64,000 nt of DNA from Hyphomicrobiales bacterium (lineage in GTDB: Bacteria; Pseudomonadota; Alphaproteobacteria; Rhizobiales; Beijerinckiaceae). Under the pieces are notes generated by a model. That model did not search any database, had not been told where the DNA came from, and saw only the letters and a program-made list of their open reading frames with translations. Positions 7,735-16,810 of this stretch are shown in pieces. Position numbers and translations under genes: made by a program. The stretch spans positions 1 to 64,000 of the forward strand of contig UBNE01000030.1 of NCBI GenBank assembly GCA_900466745.1. Direction: 5' to 3'. Numbering within the stretch: position 1 is the stretch's first letter; each line of letters starts with the position of its first letter.

Positions 7735-8763
7735 CTATTTCCGGAGCCGATTCAGCGCATCGGCGATGTCGGCCTCGAGCAGGCGGGCGATCGGCTGGCG
7801 GTAATGGCTGTGGTCGAAGAACAGATTCGGCTCGTGCAGGGCGGGCCGGTCGGTCCGCCAGTCGACGAGCGCGGTATGCGGGCGGCGGGCGGCGATGTCG
7901 GCATAGGCCTTGCGGCAGGCCGCGTCGGCGGCGGCGTCCGGCGTGCCGGGCTTTGAAAGCGCGGATATGTAGACCGGCGGGCGCACCAGGATCAGGGCGG
8001 TCTCCGGCGCCGATGCCATCAGCGCCTCGAGCCGGGTCGCGGCGGGGAAGGGGCCGGCGGCATTGCCGCCCCCGGCCTCGAGCGGCCGCTCCAGTCGGGC
8101 CCTGATCTCGGGGCGCTGGTGATAGCCCTGGACCTCGTAGCCGGCCTCGTAGTCCCAATAGCCGTCGGGCCGGGCGCGCTCGGCCTTGCCGGAGGTGAGA
8201 TAGGCGATGCGGCGCGGCAGCTCCTCGATCAGATCGTAGCGCATCAGCCCGCCGAGATAGTCGAGCAGGCTGGCGGAGAGCAGCCAGAACGGGAAGGGCT
8301 TCTCGTTGGGCAGGGCCGGGTCGGCGGTGCACCAGTAGTTGTCGACGCCGACCACGATCGCCGCCGGCGGCGGGCGGCGGTGATGGCGCAGGAACCAGCC
8401 GATGGTGGCGAGCGATTCCTTCGGCATCGTCGCCGGCGCGATCAACGAAACGAAGGGGATGCCGGTCTTTTCGCGCAGCCGCTCCGGCGAGACGAGCTGG
8501 ATATGCGAGTTGCCGACGATCGCGCCGGAGAAGTGCGGATCGCGGCCGCGGCTGGCCAAGGCGGTGCGCGGCCCCTGCGGGCGCACGCCCTCCTTCAGCC
8601 CGAGCGGCGAGCGGCCGGTGTCGTAGGGGTCGATCAGGAAGGCGGCGGCGAGGAAGGCGGCCGTAAACAGCGCCGCCGCGCCGAGCAGCGTCGCGGTGAA
8701 GCCGGTCCAGCCGGCCCGCGCCGCCGCGCCGGCGGCCTCAGAACTGGAAGTAGATGAACTCAT
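7735..8763 (-). CDS. SGNH/AlgX-like partner protein of an MBOAT O-acyltransferase
   Basis: This 342-aa protein has one N-terminal membrane helix (about residues 22-45) followed by a predicted periplasmic domain. GNSH (84-87), in a block beginning AIVGNSHIQLVSPERL, looks like a GDS-type nucleophile block. DHSH (317-320), near the C-terminus, resembles the D-x-x-H block of SGNH hydrolases. The start overlaps the end of the MBOAT gene by 26 bp, so the two are surely co-expressed. MBOAT/SGNH pairs such as AlgI with AlgX/AlgJ, or PatA/PatB-like proteins, O-acetylate surface polysaccharides. The target here is unknown; function is inferred from context and these two motifs. Confidence 0.65.
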   Translation of the reverse strand: MSSSTSSSEAAGAAARAGWTGFTATLLGAAALFTAAFLAAAFLIDPYDTGRSPLGLKEGVRPQGPRTALASRGRDPHFSGAIVGNSHIQLVSPERLREKTGIPFVSLIAPATMPKESLATIGWFLRHHRRPPPAAIVVGVDNYWCTADPALPNEKPFPFWLLSASLLDYLGGLMRYDLIEELPRRIAYLTSGKAERARPDGYWDYEAGYEVQGYHQRPEIRARLERPLEAGGGNAAGPFPAATRLEALMASAPETALILVRPPVYISALSKPGTPDAAADAACRKAYADIAARRPHTALVDWRTDRPALHEPNLFFDHSHYRQPIARLLEADIADALNRLRK

Positions 8764-10111
8764 AATTGGCGTCTTCGCCGATCTTGAGCAGGATGATGAC
8801 GAACAGCAGCCCGGTCAGGACGGCGATCCAGCGGGCCGGCGGCAGCTTGTGCACGAGGTTCCAGGCGGTCGGGCCGATGATGGCGAAGGCGGCGGCCGGC
8901 AGCAGCGCGCGCCATTTGAAGCCGGTCCCGATCGGAGCCAGGCCGAACAGGCCCTTGTAGATCGTCACGGCCGCCTCGAAGCTCGTGGCGCGGAACAGCA
9001 CCCAGCACAGCACCACGAAAAGGAAGGTGAGGAGCCAGCCGAGCGGCGCCGGCATCGGCCAGCCGGCGCGGCGCCAGAACAGGGCAACGATCAGCGCCAG
9101 CCCGTGCGCCACGCCCCAGGCGACGAAGGTGAGGCCGGCGCCATGCCAGAGGCCGCCCAGCGCCATGGTGGCGAAGAGCGCCCAGACCTGGCGCGGCAGG
9201 CCGTGCCGCGAGCCGCCGAGCGCGATGTAGAGATAGTCGCGCAGAAAGCGCGACAGCGTCATGTGCCAGCGCCGCCAGAAGTCCTGGATCGAGCGCGAGC
9301 GGTAGGGCACCTCGAAGTTCTGCGGCAGCACGATGCCGAAAAGCAGGGCCAGGCCCAGCGCCATGTCGGTGTAGCCGGAGAAGTCGAAATAGATCTGGAA
9401 GGTGAAGGCGAGCGTCGCCTGCCAGGCTTCCATCATGCTGACGACCTTGCCGGCGGCTGCCGTGGCGAAGACCGGATTGGCGTATTCGGCCAGCGGGTCG
9501 CCGATCAGCACCTTCTTGGCGAGGCCGAAGGTCAATAGCATCAGGCCGCGCGCGATCCGCTCGGCCGCATCGGGGCGCTGATAGGGCCGCTCGTCGAGCT
9601 GGTGCATGATCTCGCGCCAGCGCACCAGCGGGCCGGCCAGCACCTGCGGGAAGAAGGCGATGTAGAGCGCGTAGCGGACGAGATCGTAGCGCGGGGCCTG
9701 GCCGCGCCTGAGATCGGTCAGATACATGATGTGGTGGAAGGTGAAGAAGGAGATGCCGAGCGGCAGGGCGACATCGAGCTTCGGCGCAGGCAGTCCCGGA
9801 ATCATTCCAGCGAGATCGGCGAAGAAGTTGAAGTACTTGAACACCGCCAGCACGGCGAGGTTGAGCACGATCGCCAGGGTGATCAGGCCACCGGCCTTCG
9901 TCTTCTGGAAGGCTTCCGCGATCAGCCAGTTGATGCCGATCGAGAGGACCAGCAGCGGCAGGAAGCGCCAGTCCCACCAGCCGTAGAAGACGAGCGAGAG
10001 CAGCACCAGCACGGGCAGGCGCAAGGCGGGGGCGAATCGCTCCGCCAGCCAATGCAGCGCGAGCGCCAGCGGCAGGAAGGCGAGCAGGAAGGCGAAGGAG
10101 TTGAAGAGCAT
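8738..10111 (-). CDS. MBOAT family membrane-bound O-acyltransferase (AlgI-like)
   Basis: MBOAT proteins move acyl groups across the inner membrane for polysaccharide O-acetylation. I chose the ATG at 10111 (457 aa) because the sequence MLFNSFAFLLAFLPLALAL is the standard family N-terminus; an in-frame ATG at 10168 would add 19 atypical residues. About ten transmembrane segments are visible. Family motifs are FDFSGYTDMALG, FWRRWHMTLSRFLRDYLYI (H283) and GGLWHGAGLTFVAWG (catalytic-type H323). The SGNH-like gene follows with a 26-bp overlap. No alginate or cellulose synthase gene is adjacent, so the acceptor polymer is unknown. Confidence 0.9.
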   Translation of the reverse strand: MLFNSFAFLLAFLPLALALHWLAERFAPALRLPVLVLLSLVFYGWWDWRFLPLLVLSIGINWLIAEAFQKTKAGGLITLAIVLNLAVLAVFKYFNFFADLAGMIPGLPAPKLDVALPLGISFFTFHHIMYLTDLRRGQAPRYDLVRYALYIAFFPQVLAGPLVRWREIMHQLDERPYQRPDAAERIARGLMLLTFGLAKKVLIGDPLAEYANPVFATAAAGKVVSMMEAWQATLAFTFQIYFDFSGYTDMALGLALLFGIVLPQNFEVPYRSRSIQDFWRRWHMTLSRFLRDYLYIALGGSRHGLPRQVWALFATMALGGLWHGAGLTFVAWGVAHGLALIVALFWRRAGWPMPAPLGWLLTFLFVVLCWVLFRATSFEAAVTIYKGLFGLAPIGTGFKWRALLPAAAFAIIGPTAWNLVHKLPPARWIAVLTGLLFVIILLKIGEDANYEFIYFQF

Positions 10112-10349
10112 CGGCGGGCGGAGCGAAAGGACGGGTGCCGCCTTAGACCATTCCGGGTCGCGAGTCATGTCGCGGCTGGTTCGGCATCAGGGAGAGGGCG
10201 GCGTTTGGGCTTGCCGGAGAAGCCGCGCTCGTCATGCTCGCCCTCGTGGCGAGCATCCACGTCTCGGGCGCCGCTCTCGATCAAGGAAGACGTGGATGGT
10301 CGCGACAGGCCCGACCATGACGGGAGCGATTCTTTTCACGATCGAGCTT

Positions 10350-10369
10350 TCAATCAATCGATTGATTGA
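10350..10369. promoter_or_regulatory. Perfect 20-bp palindrome, probable operator of the TetR/CecR-like regulator
   Basis: TCAATCAATCGATTGATTGA is a perfect dyad lying 28-47 bp upstream of the TetR-family start codon. It is in an AT-richer pocket of otherwise GC-rich DNA, where a promoter would be expected. TetR-family repressors commonly bind such palindromes in front of their own operon. Binding is inferred. Confidence 0.7.
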
Positions 10370-10396
10370 GTCACTGGAACATGCTACCCGGGGAGC

Positions 10397-11059
10397 ATGA
10401 CAGCCATTTCGGATACCGACGCGGGGACACGCGAGGCGCTGATCCGGGCCGGGCTCGACCTGTTCGGGCGACAGGGCTTCGAGGCGAGCTCGATCCGCGC
10501 GATCGCGCAGGCGGCCGGCGTCAACAGCGCCGGCATCGCCTATCATTTCGGCGGCAAGGACGGGCTGCGGCAGGCTTGCGCCGAGGCGATTGTCGCGACG
10601 CTGAAGCAGCGGGTCTTCGGCGCCGCCGCCGCCATGCCGCCGCTGGACGGGCTCGCGCCGGAGGCGGCGGTGGACTTGCTGCTCGCCATCGTCGGCCGCG
10701 TCGTCGCCTTCGTGGCGCAGGCGCCGGAGAGCGAGACGATCGCCCGTTTCGTCATGCGCGAGATGACGGAGCCGACCCCGGCCTTCGAGACGCTCTATGA
10801 GGGGCTGGTCGGCCCGGTCCATGGCGCGCTCTGCCGGCTCTGGGCCGTCGCGACCGGAACGGAGCCCGAGGCCCAGGAGACCAGGCTCGCGGTCTTCGCG
10901 ACGATCGGGCAGGTGCTCTATTTCCGCCTCGCCCGACCGGCCGTGATGCGGCGCATGGGCTGGAGCGCCATGGATGCGGCTGAGAGCGAGGCGATTGCCG
11001 CAGTCATCCGCGGCAATCTCAGGGCGAGCATCGCCGCCATGCGGGAGGGACGGTCATGA
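10397..11059 (+). CDS. TetR-family regulator, CecR-like
   Basis: The 220-aa protein has an N-terminal TetR helix-turn-helix (about residues 29-58, SSIRAIAQAAGVNSAGIAYHF, a classical TetR recognition segment) and a C-terminal ligand domain resembling the CecR/DUF1956 type. A GGGGAG ribosome site precedes the ATG. Its stop overlaps the start of the HlyD gene by 4 bp. In E. coli, CecR sits directly ahead of ybhG-ybhF-ybhS-ybhR, and the same order (regulator, HlyD, ABC ATPase, permease) is seen here. It probably represses its own operon through the palindrome upstream. Confidence 0.85.
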   Translation: MTAISDTDAGTREALIRAGLDLFGRQGFEASSIRAIAQAAGVNSAGIAYHFGGKDGLRQACAEAIVATLKQRVFGAAAAMPPLDGLAPEAAVDLLLAIVGRVVAFVAQAPESETIARFVMREMTEPTPAFETLYEGLVGPVHGALCRLWAVATGTEPEAQETRLAVFATIGQVLYFRLARPAVMRRMGWSAMDAAESEAIAAVIRGNLRASIAAMREGRS

Positions 11060-12015
11060 TTCTCGGGTTCCTCTGCTCCTTCGGACTGATCGCGGCGAGC
11101 TTTTCGGCCTGCGGCGGCGATACGGTCCGGATCGCCGGCTATGTCGAGGGCGAATATGTCCGGCTCGGCCCGATCGACACGGCCCGGATCGAGCGCATCG
11201 ATGTCCGCCGGGGCGACCGCGTCGAGGCGGGGCAGGTCGTGGCCGGGCTCGAGCGGACCGATGCCGAGAACGCCGTGACCGAGGCGCAGGCGCGGCTGGT
11301 GCAGGCGCAGGCGCAGCTCGACAACCTGAAGAGCGGCAAGCGGCCGGAGGAGATCGCGGTGATTGAGGCGAGCCTCGCCTCCGCCAGGGCGCAGGAGCGC
11401 GAGGCCGACCGGGCGCTCGACCGCCGGCAGGACCTGTTCCGGCGCGGCGTCTCGACCCAGGCCGATCTCGACCAGGCCCTGACGGCGCGCGACGTCGCCG
11501 CGGAGCGGGTGCGCGAGATCGCCGCCAATCTCGGCGTGGCGCGGCTGCCGGCCCGGCCCGACGAGATCAAGGCGAGCGAGAACCAGGTCGAGCAGGCGAA
11601 ATCCGCCCTGGCGCAGGCGCAGTGGCGCTTGTCGCAGCGCCGGCTCGTCGCGCCCTCGGCCGGGCGGATCAGCGACGTGCTGCGCCGGGTCGGCGAGCTC
11701 GCCGGGCCGAGCGCGCCGGTCGTGCTGATGCTGCCGGACGGCGCCGCCAAGCTGATGCTCTACGTGCCGGAGACGCTGGTTTCGGGCGTGACGACGGGCA
11801 TGCGGCTCGATGTCCGCTGCGACGGCTGCGCGGCCGGGCTGACCGCGACCGTGACCTATGTCTCGCCCGAGCCCGAATTCACGCCGCCGGTGATCTATTC
11901 GGCGCAGACGCGCCAGAAGCTGGTCTATCTGGTCGAGGCGCGGCCGGATGGCGGGCCGCAATCGGCCTTGCAGCCCGGCCAGATCGTCGACGTCACGCTC
12001 AGGGTGCAGCGGTGA
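11056..12015 (+). CDS. HlyD/YbhG-like periplasmic adaptor (membrane fusion) protein
   Basis: This 319-aa protein has an N-terminal signal or anchor (about residues 1-20), the first lipoyl half (RIERIDVRRGDRVEAGQVVA), a long alpha-hairpin coiled coil (about 70-190) and the second lipoyl half with a beta-barrel region. This is the order of YbhG-type membrane fusion proteins. The N-terminus FSACGG could be a lipobox, which would make it a lipoprotein; this is uncertain. It overlaps the TetR gene and the ABC ATPase gene by 4 bp each, so the operon is translationally coupled. It should link the ABC transporter to an outer-membrane channel, not seen here. Confidence 0.88.
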   Translation: MILGFLCSFGLIAASFSACGGDTVRIAGYVEGEYVRLGPIDTARIERIDVRRGDRVEAGQVVAGLERTDAENAVTEAQARLVQAQAQLDNLKSGKRPEEIAVIEASLASARAQEREADRALDRRQDLFRRGVSTQADLDQALTARDVAAERVREIAANLGVARLPARPDEIKASENQVEQAKSALAQAQWRLSQRRLVAPSAGRISDVLRRVGELAGPSAPVVLMLPDGAAKLMLYVPETLVSGVTTGMRLDVRCDGCAAGLTATVTYVSPEPEFTPPVIYSAQTRQKLVYLVEARPDGGPQSALQPGQIVDVTLRVQR

Positions 12016-12938
12016 GCGCAAGCCTCGCCATCGACGTGCGCGGCCTGACCAAGCGCTTCGGCAAGCGCGTCGTGGTCGACGATGTCGATCTTGCCGTGGC
12101 GGAGGGCGAGATCGTCGGCTTCCTCGGCCCCAACGGCTCGGGCAAGACCACCACCATCCGGCTGATCTGCGGCTTGCTCCGGCCCGATGCCGGAGAGGGT
12201 AGCGTGCTCGGGCTGAACGTTCGGACGCAGAGCGCCGCGATCAAGCGCCAGGTCGGCTACATGACGCAGCGCTTCTCCTTCTACGAGGACCTGACCATCG
12301 CCGAGAACCTGAGCTTCGTGGCGCGGCTCTACGGCCTGAAGCCGGTCGAGGAGGCGGTGGCGAAGACGCTGGACGGGCTCGGGCTGAGCTCGCGCAAGGA
12401 CCAGCTCGCCGGCACGCTCTCCGGCGGCTGGAAGCAGCGTCTGGCGCTCGCCGCCTGCATCATGCACCAGCCGAAGCTGCTGCTGCTCGACGAGCCGACG
12501 GCGGGCGTCGATCCCAAGGCGCGGCGCGAGTTCTGGGACGAGATCCACCGCCTCGCGGGCGAGGGGCTGACCGTGCTGGTCTCGACCCATTACATGGACG
12601 AGGCCGAGCGCTGCCACCGCATCGGCTACATCGCCTATGGCCGCATGCTGGCGACCGGGACGGTCGAGGAGGTGGTGCGCGGCTCCGGCCTCGTCACCTA
12701 TATCGTCCATGGCGCATTGAAGCCCGAGCAGATGCGGGCGCTGTCGGCGGCCGAGGGCGTCGAGCAGGTCGCGCCCTTCGGCGCCTCCTTGCATGTCGTC
12801 GGCACCGACCGGGAGAAGCTCGCGGCGGCGCTGGAGCCGCTCCGGCGCGAGCCCGGCATCCGGGTCGAGCCCGGCGAGACCAGCCTCGAGGACGTGTTCA
12901 TCAAGTTCATGACCGGCGCGCAGGAGCGGGCGGCATGA
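12012..12938 (+). CDS. ABC transporter ATP-binding protein (YbhF/CcmA-like drug exporter)
   Basis: A GTG start at 12012 overlaps the HlyD stop (GTGA) and gives 308 aa. Walker A is GPNGSGKT (residues 39-46), the signature is LSGGWKQR (136-143) and Walker B is LLLLDEP (156-162). The C-terminal extension is typical of DrrA/YbhF-type exporters. E. coli YbhF carries two ATPase domains; this protein has one, so it probably works as a dimer. It supplies energy for the permease encoded next. Confidence 0.92.
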   Translation: MSASLAIDVRGLTKRFGKRVVVDDVDLAVAEGEIVGFLGPNGSGKTTTIRLICGLLRPDAGEGSVLGLNVRTQSAAIKRQVGYMTQRFSFYEDLTIAENLSFVARLYGLKPVEEAVAKTLDGLGLSSRKDQLAGTLSGGWKQRLALAACIMHQPKLLLLDEPTAGVDPKARREFWDEIHRLAGEGLTVLVSTHYMDEAERCHRIGYIAYGRMLATGTVEEVVRGSGLVTYIVHGALKPEQMRALSAAEGVEQVAPFGASLHVVGTDREKLAAALEPLRREPGIRVEPGETSLEDVFIKFMTGAQERAA

Positions 12939-14077
12939 CCGGGCTCGTCTCGCCGCGCCGGCTCGGCGCGATGCTGGCCAAGGAATTCGTGCAGATGCGG
13001 CGCGACCGCATCACCTTCGCGATGATGCTGGTGGTGCCGGTCGTCCAGCTCCTGCTTTTCGGCTATGCGATCAACAACGATCCGCGCGGCCTGCCCGCCG
13101 CGATCCTGGCGTTGAGCCAGGACCGTTACACCCGCGCCGTGGTCTCGGCGCTGGAGGTGTCGAACTATTACCGCTTCGGCGAGCGGCCGCAGAGCGCGGC
13201 CGAGGCCGAGAGCCTGATGGCGAGGGGCGAGATCTCCTTCCTCGTCACCATCCCCAGCGATTTCGGCGCCCGCGTCGAGCGGGCGGACCAGCCGCGCATC
13301 CTGGTCGAAGCCGATGCGACCGATCCGGCGGCGGCGAGCGGGGCGGTCGCGGCGCTCGGCACCATCGCGGGCCGGGCCTTGCAGCGGGCGCAGGGGCGCG
13401 AACCCGTGACCGATCCGGCCGGCGGCGCGGGCGACGGCCTCTCCTTCGTCGTCCACCGCCGCTACAACCCGGAGAACATCACGCAGTACAATATCGTGCC
13501 GGGGCTGCTCGGCGTCATCCTGCAGATGACCATGGTGATGATGACGGCGATGGCGCTGACCCGCGAGATCGAGCGCGGCACCATGGAGAACCTGCTCGCC
13601 ATGCCGATCACGGCGGGCGAGATCATGCTCGGCAAGGTGCTGCCCTATCTCGCCGTCGGCGCCGTGCAGGTGACGATCGTGCTGGGGGCGGCGAGGCTGC
13701 TCTTCGCCGTGCCCTTCCTCGGCGGGCTTTGGCTGCTGCTCGCCTGCGTTCTGGTCTTCGTGCTGGCGCTGGTGCTGCTCGGCTACACGATCTCGACCAT
13801 GGCGCGCACGCAGCTCCAGGCGATGCAGCTCACCTTCTTCTTCTTCCTGCCCTCGCTGATGCTGTCGGGCTTCATGTTCCCCTTCGCCGGCATGCCGGGC
13901 TGGGCGCAGGTGCTGGGCGAAGCGTTCCCGCTGACGCATTTCCTGCGCGTCATCCGGGCGATCATGCTGAAGGGCGCCGGGCTCGGCGATATCGGCGACG
14001 AGGTGTTCTATCTCAGCCTGTTCGTGCCGGCCTATGCGGGTCTGGCGCTGCTGCGGTTCCGGAGCACGCTGGATTGA
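12935..14077 (+). CDS. ABC-2 type permease (YbhS/YbhR-like)
   Basis: The 380-aa protein has the ABC2-membrane-3 layout: one N-terminal transmembrane helix (about 24-44, MMLVVPVVQLLLFGYAI), a large extracytoplasmic domain (to about 185), then five C-terminal helices. MENLLAMPITAGEIMLGK is the coupling-type motif. It overlaps the ATPase gene by 4 bp. Only one permease is encoded, whereas E. coli has the pair ybhS and ybhR, so a homodimer is likely. The family is linked to drug or lipid-like substrate efflux; the substrate is not predictable. Confidence 0.9.
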   Translation: MTGLVSPRRLGAMLAKEFVQMRRDRITFAMMLVVPVVQLLLFGYAINNDPRGLPAAILALSQDRYTRAVVSALEVSNYYRFGERPQSAAEAESLMARGEISFLVTIPSDFGARVERADQPRILVEADATDPAAASGAVAALGTIAGRALQRAQGREPVTDPAGGAGDGLSFVVHRRYNPENITQYNIVPGLLGVILQMTMVMMTAMALTREIERGTMENLLAMPITAGEIMLGKVLPYLAVGAVQVTIVLGAARLLFAVPFLGGLWLLLACVLVFVLALVLLGYTISTMARTQLQAMQLTFFFFLPSLMLSGFMFPFAGMPGWAQVLGEAFPLTHFLRVIRAIMLKGAGLGDIGDEVFYLSLFVPAYAGLALLRFRSTLD

Positions 14078-14088
14078 ACGATCAGGCC

Positions 14089-14184
14089 GTCATTCTCGGG
14101 CGGAGCGCAGCGCAGACCCGAGAATCTCGTGCAGGCGAGGGCGCCTTCTCGTCCTGAGATGCCCGGGTCGGGCCGGGGCATGAC
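14089..14184. repeat. Intergenic palindromic element R1 (GTCATT...CATGAC)
   Basis: A 96-bp block bounded by GTCATTC and GGGGCATGAC sits between the efflux permease and the convergent pccB. It contains a perfect inner inverted repeat ATTCTCGGG (14092-14100) / CCCGAGAAT (14117-14125) and belongs to the family described for R2-R9. It could also end transcription from both sides. Confidence 0.65.
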
Positions 14185-14190
14185 GCGCCC

Positions 14191-15720
14191 TCAGAGCGGG
14201 ATGTTGTCGTGCTTGCGCCAGGGCCGCTCGACGTTCTTGGTGCGCAGCATGGCGAGGGCGCGGGCGATGCGGCGGCGGGTCGAGTGCGGCATGATGACTT
14301 CGTCGATGTAGCCTCGCTCGGCCGCGACGAAGGGCGACATGAAGCGGTCCTCGTATTCTTTGGTCTTGGCGGCGATGCCATCCGCGTCCATGCCGCGGAA
14401 GATGATCTCGACCGCGCCCTTGGCGCCCATCACCGCGATCTGGGCCGTCGGCCAGGCATAGTTGACGTCGGCGCCGATATGCTTGGAGGCCATCACGTCA
14501 TAGGCGCCGCCGAAGGCCTTGCGCGTGATGATGGTGACCAGCGGCACGGTGCATTCGCTGTAGGCGAAGAGCAGCTTGGCGCCGTGCTTGATCAGGCCGC
14601 CATATTCCTGCGCCGTGCCCGGCAGGAAGCCGGGAACGTCGACGAAGGAGACGATCGGGATCTCGAAGGCGTCGCAATAGCGCACGAAGCGGGCGGCCTT
14701 GCGCGAGGCGTCGGAATCGAGCACGCCGGCCAGCACCATCGGCTGGTTGGCGACGATGCCGACGGTGCGGCTCTCGATCCGGCCGAAGCCGGTGACGATG
14801 TTCCGGGCGTAGGCCTCCTGGATCTCGAAGAAATCGCCCTCGTCGACCGTTTTCAGGATCAGCTCCTTGATGTCGTAGGGCTTGTTCGGATTGTCCGGCA
14901 CGAGCGTGTCGAGGCTCATGTCGACGCGGTCCGGCACATCGAAGGAGGGCCATTCCGGCACGCCCGCGGTGTTGTTGGCGGGCAGGAAGTCGAGCAGCCG
15001 GCGCACCTGCAGAAGCGCCTCGACATCGTTCTCGAAGGAGCCGTCGGCGACCGAGGATTTGGAGGTGTGGACCTTGGCGCCGCCGAGCTCCTCGGAGGTC
15101 ACCGTTTCGTTGGTGACGGTCTTCACCACCTCCGGGCCGGTGACGAACATGTAGGACGTGTCGCGCACCATGAAGATGAAGTCGGTCATCGCCGGGGAAT
15201 AGACGTCGCCGCCGGCGCAGGGACCCATGATCACGGAGATCTGGGGGATGACGCCCGAGGCCTGCACGTTCCGCTTGAAGACCTCGCCATAGCCGCCCAG
15301 CGCCGCGACGCCCTCCTGGATGCGGGCGCCGCCGGCATCGAACAGGCCGACGATGGGCGCGCGCATCTTCAGCGCCATGTCCTGGATCTTGATGATCTTC
15401 TGGGCGTGGGTCTCGGAGAGCGAGCCGCCGAAGACGGTGAAGTCCTTGGAGAAGACGAAGACGGTGCGGCCGTTGACCGTGCCCCAGCCGGTGACGACGC
15501 CGTCGCCGGGGATCTTCTCGGCCTTGTCCATGCCGAAATCGACGGCGCGGTGCTGCACGAACATGTCGAACTCCTCGAAGGAGTCCTTGTCGAGCAGGAG
15601 CTCGATGCGCTCGCGGGCCGTGAGCTTGCCGCGCTTGTGCTGCGCCTCGATGCGCCGCTCGCCGCCGCCCTTGCGGGCGCCCTCGCGGCGGGATTCGAGC
15701 TGTTCAAGGATGTCCTTCAT
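14191..15720 (-). CDS. pccB: Propionyl-CoA carboxylase beta subunit (carboxyltransferase)
   Basis: This is the carboxyltransferase subunit of biotin-dependent propionyl-CoA carboxylase, which makes methylmalonyl-CoA from propionyl-CoA. The 509-aa protein has standard length, with the N-terminal [15 protein letters not shown] and [12 protein letters not shown]. Oxyanion glycines sit in [14 protein letters not shown], with [20 protein letters not shown] and, in the C-terminal half, [17 protein letters not shown] and [12 protein letters not shown]. It ends [10 protein letters not shown], common to PccB. The alpha subunit gene is not in the window. Confidence 0.95.
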   Translation of the reverse strand: MKDILEQLESRREGARKGGGERRIEAQHKRGKLTARERIELLLDKDSFEEFDMFVQHRAVDFGMDKAEKIPGDGVVTGWGTVNGRTVFVFSKDFTVFGGSLSETHAQKIIKIQDMALKMRAPIVGLFDAGGARIQEGVAALGGYGEVFKRNVQASGVIPQISVIMGPCAGGDVYSPAMTDFIFMVRDTSYMFVTGPEVVKTVTNETVTSEELGGAKVHTSKSSVADGSFENDVEALLQVRRLLDFLPANNTAGVPEWPSFDVPDRVDMSLDTLVPDNPNKPYDIKELILKTVDEGDFFEIQEAYARNIVTGFGRIESRTVGIVANQPMVLAGVLDSDASRKAARFVRYCDAFEIPIVSFVDVPGFLPGTAQEYGGLIKHGAKLLFAYSECTVPLVTIITRKAFGGAYDVMASKHIGADVNYAWPTAQIAVMGAKGAVEIIFRGMDADGIAAKTKEYEDRFMSPFVAAERGYIDEVIMPHSTRRRIARALAMLRTKNVERPWRKHDNIPL

Positions 15721-15872
15721 GGCGGAAGCTCCCGGCGGGAAAAACGCGTCTCGGAAGCCGGCTTAAGCGGGGGCGCGGCGAGAGTCCATGGCGAGCTTTG
15801 CCGAAACGCGCTGCCGCATCATGCCGAGCGGCCGAGAGGCGCTGCGGCGGCAGGGCCTTGTAACTTGGCGCT

Positions 15873-16661
15873 TCAGCCTTGCGCCAGCAGCAGCGCGGCG
15901 GCGTCGAATTCGCGGCGGCGGATGGCGCGGCGCTCGGCCGCCTCCTCGTCCTGCCCCCAGACCTCGATCTGGTAGTCCTCGTCGAGATGGGCGGCGTCCC
16001 AGGCCTCTCCCGGGCCGATCAGCCGGTTGGCCAGGGCGAGCATCAGGATCGCCGAGCCGGTCAGCGTCATGACGTTGTGCGCGCCCGCCAGCGCCACCGG
16101 CGCGGGAATGGCGTCGAGCTTGCGGGCGAAGGCCGCGAGCGTGCCGGCGGGCTGCTCGGCGAAGACCACGCCCTCGGCCAGCAGGAAGCGGGCGCCGATC
16201 AGCGATTCGACCGCGTCCAGCACCGGCTGCCAGACCGCGTTCTGGCGCGCGACCAGCGCCTCCGGCTCGCCGGCGCGATAGCAGAGCGCGTCGGAGCCGG
16301 CATAGCGCAGGATCTCGGCGCGCACCGCCGCCTCCTGGTCCGCGACGCCGTCGAGCGCCGAATTGACCAGCCGGGTCAGCGGCATGGCGGCGGGGTCGAT
16401 CTGGCCGGCCTGCGCCTGCCATTCGGCGGCCAGCGCCTCGGCGACCGCGCGCGAGCCGACCGCGAGCGGCCGGCGCGCCGGAGTGCGGGCCGTCCTGCCG
16501 TCGAGCGCGACATGAAACAGCCCGTCGCGCTCGAGCACGCCCGCCTCCTTGTAGAAGCGCGCGGGCAGGGGATTGCGCATCGCCTGCTGGGCGGCGGCGA
16601 CGGGGTCGGGCCGGCTAGCGCCCGGCGAGCCGAAGCGGGACAGGAAATCGTCCGTGGACAT
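15873..16661 (-). CDS. ATP12-family F1-ATPase assembly chaperone
   Basis: ATP12 chaperones the alpha subunit during F1-ATPase assembly in mitochondria and alphaproteobacteria. The 262-aa protein has the family block FYKEAGVLERDGLFHVALDGRTARTPARRPLAVGS in pieces, followed by EWQAQAGQIDPAAMPLTRLVNSALDGV and YAGSDALCYRAGEPEALVARQ. It ends with a helical C-terminus rich in acidic residues. It stands alone between pccB and a P1-family peptidase gene with about 150-bp gaps on both sides. Family assignment is from these motifs. Confidence 0.9.
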   Translation of the reverse strand: MSTDDFLSRFGSPGASRPDPVAAAQQAMRNPLPARFYKEAGVLERDGLFHVALDGRTARTPARRPLAVGSRAVAEALAAEWQAQAGQIDPAAMPLTRLVNSALDGVADQEAAVRAEILRYAGSDALCYRAGEPEALVARQNAVWQPVLDAVESLIGARFLLAEGVVFAEQPAGTLAAFARKLDAIPAPVALAGAHNVMTLTGSAILMLALANRLIGPGEAWDAAHLDEDYQIEVWGQDEEAAERRAIRRREFDAAALLLAQG

Positions 16662-16810
16662 GGCGCTGGCTTAGCGCATCGGGCCGGAAAGTGGAATCCG
16701 GTCCGAGGGACAATCCGGTGCCGATGCAAGGCGCCGGGTCGCCGCTTTGCATCGGCCGGGATCCATGCGCCCCGGCGCATGCGCGCCGGGCGTGGAACCG
16801 TGCAGCCGCC

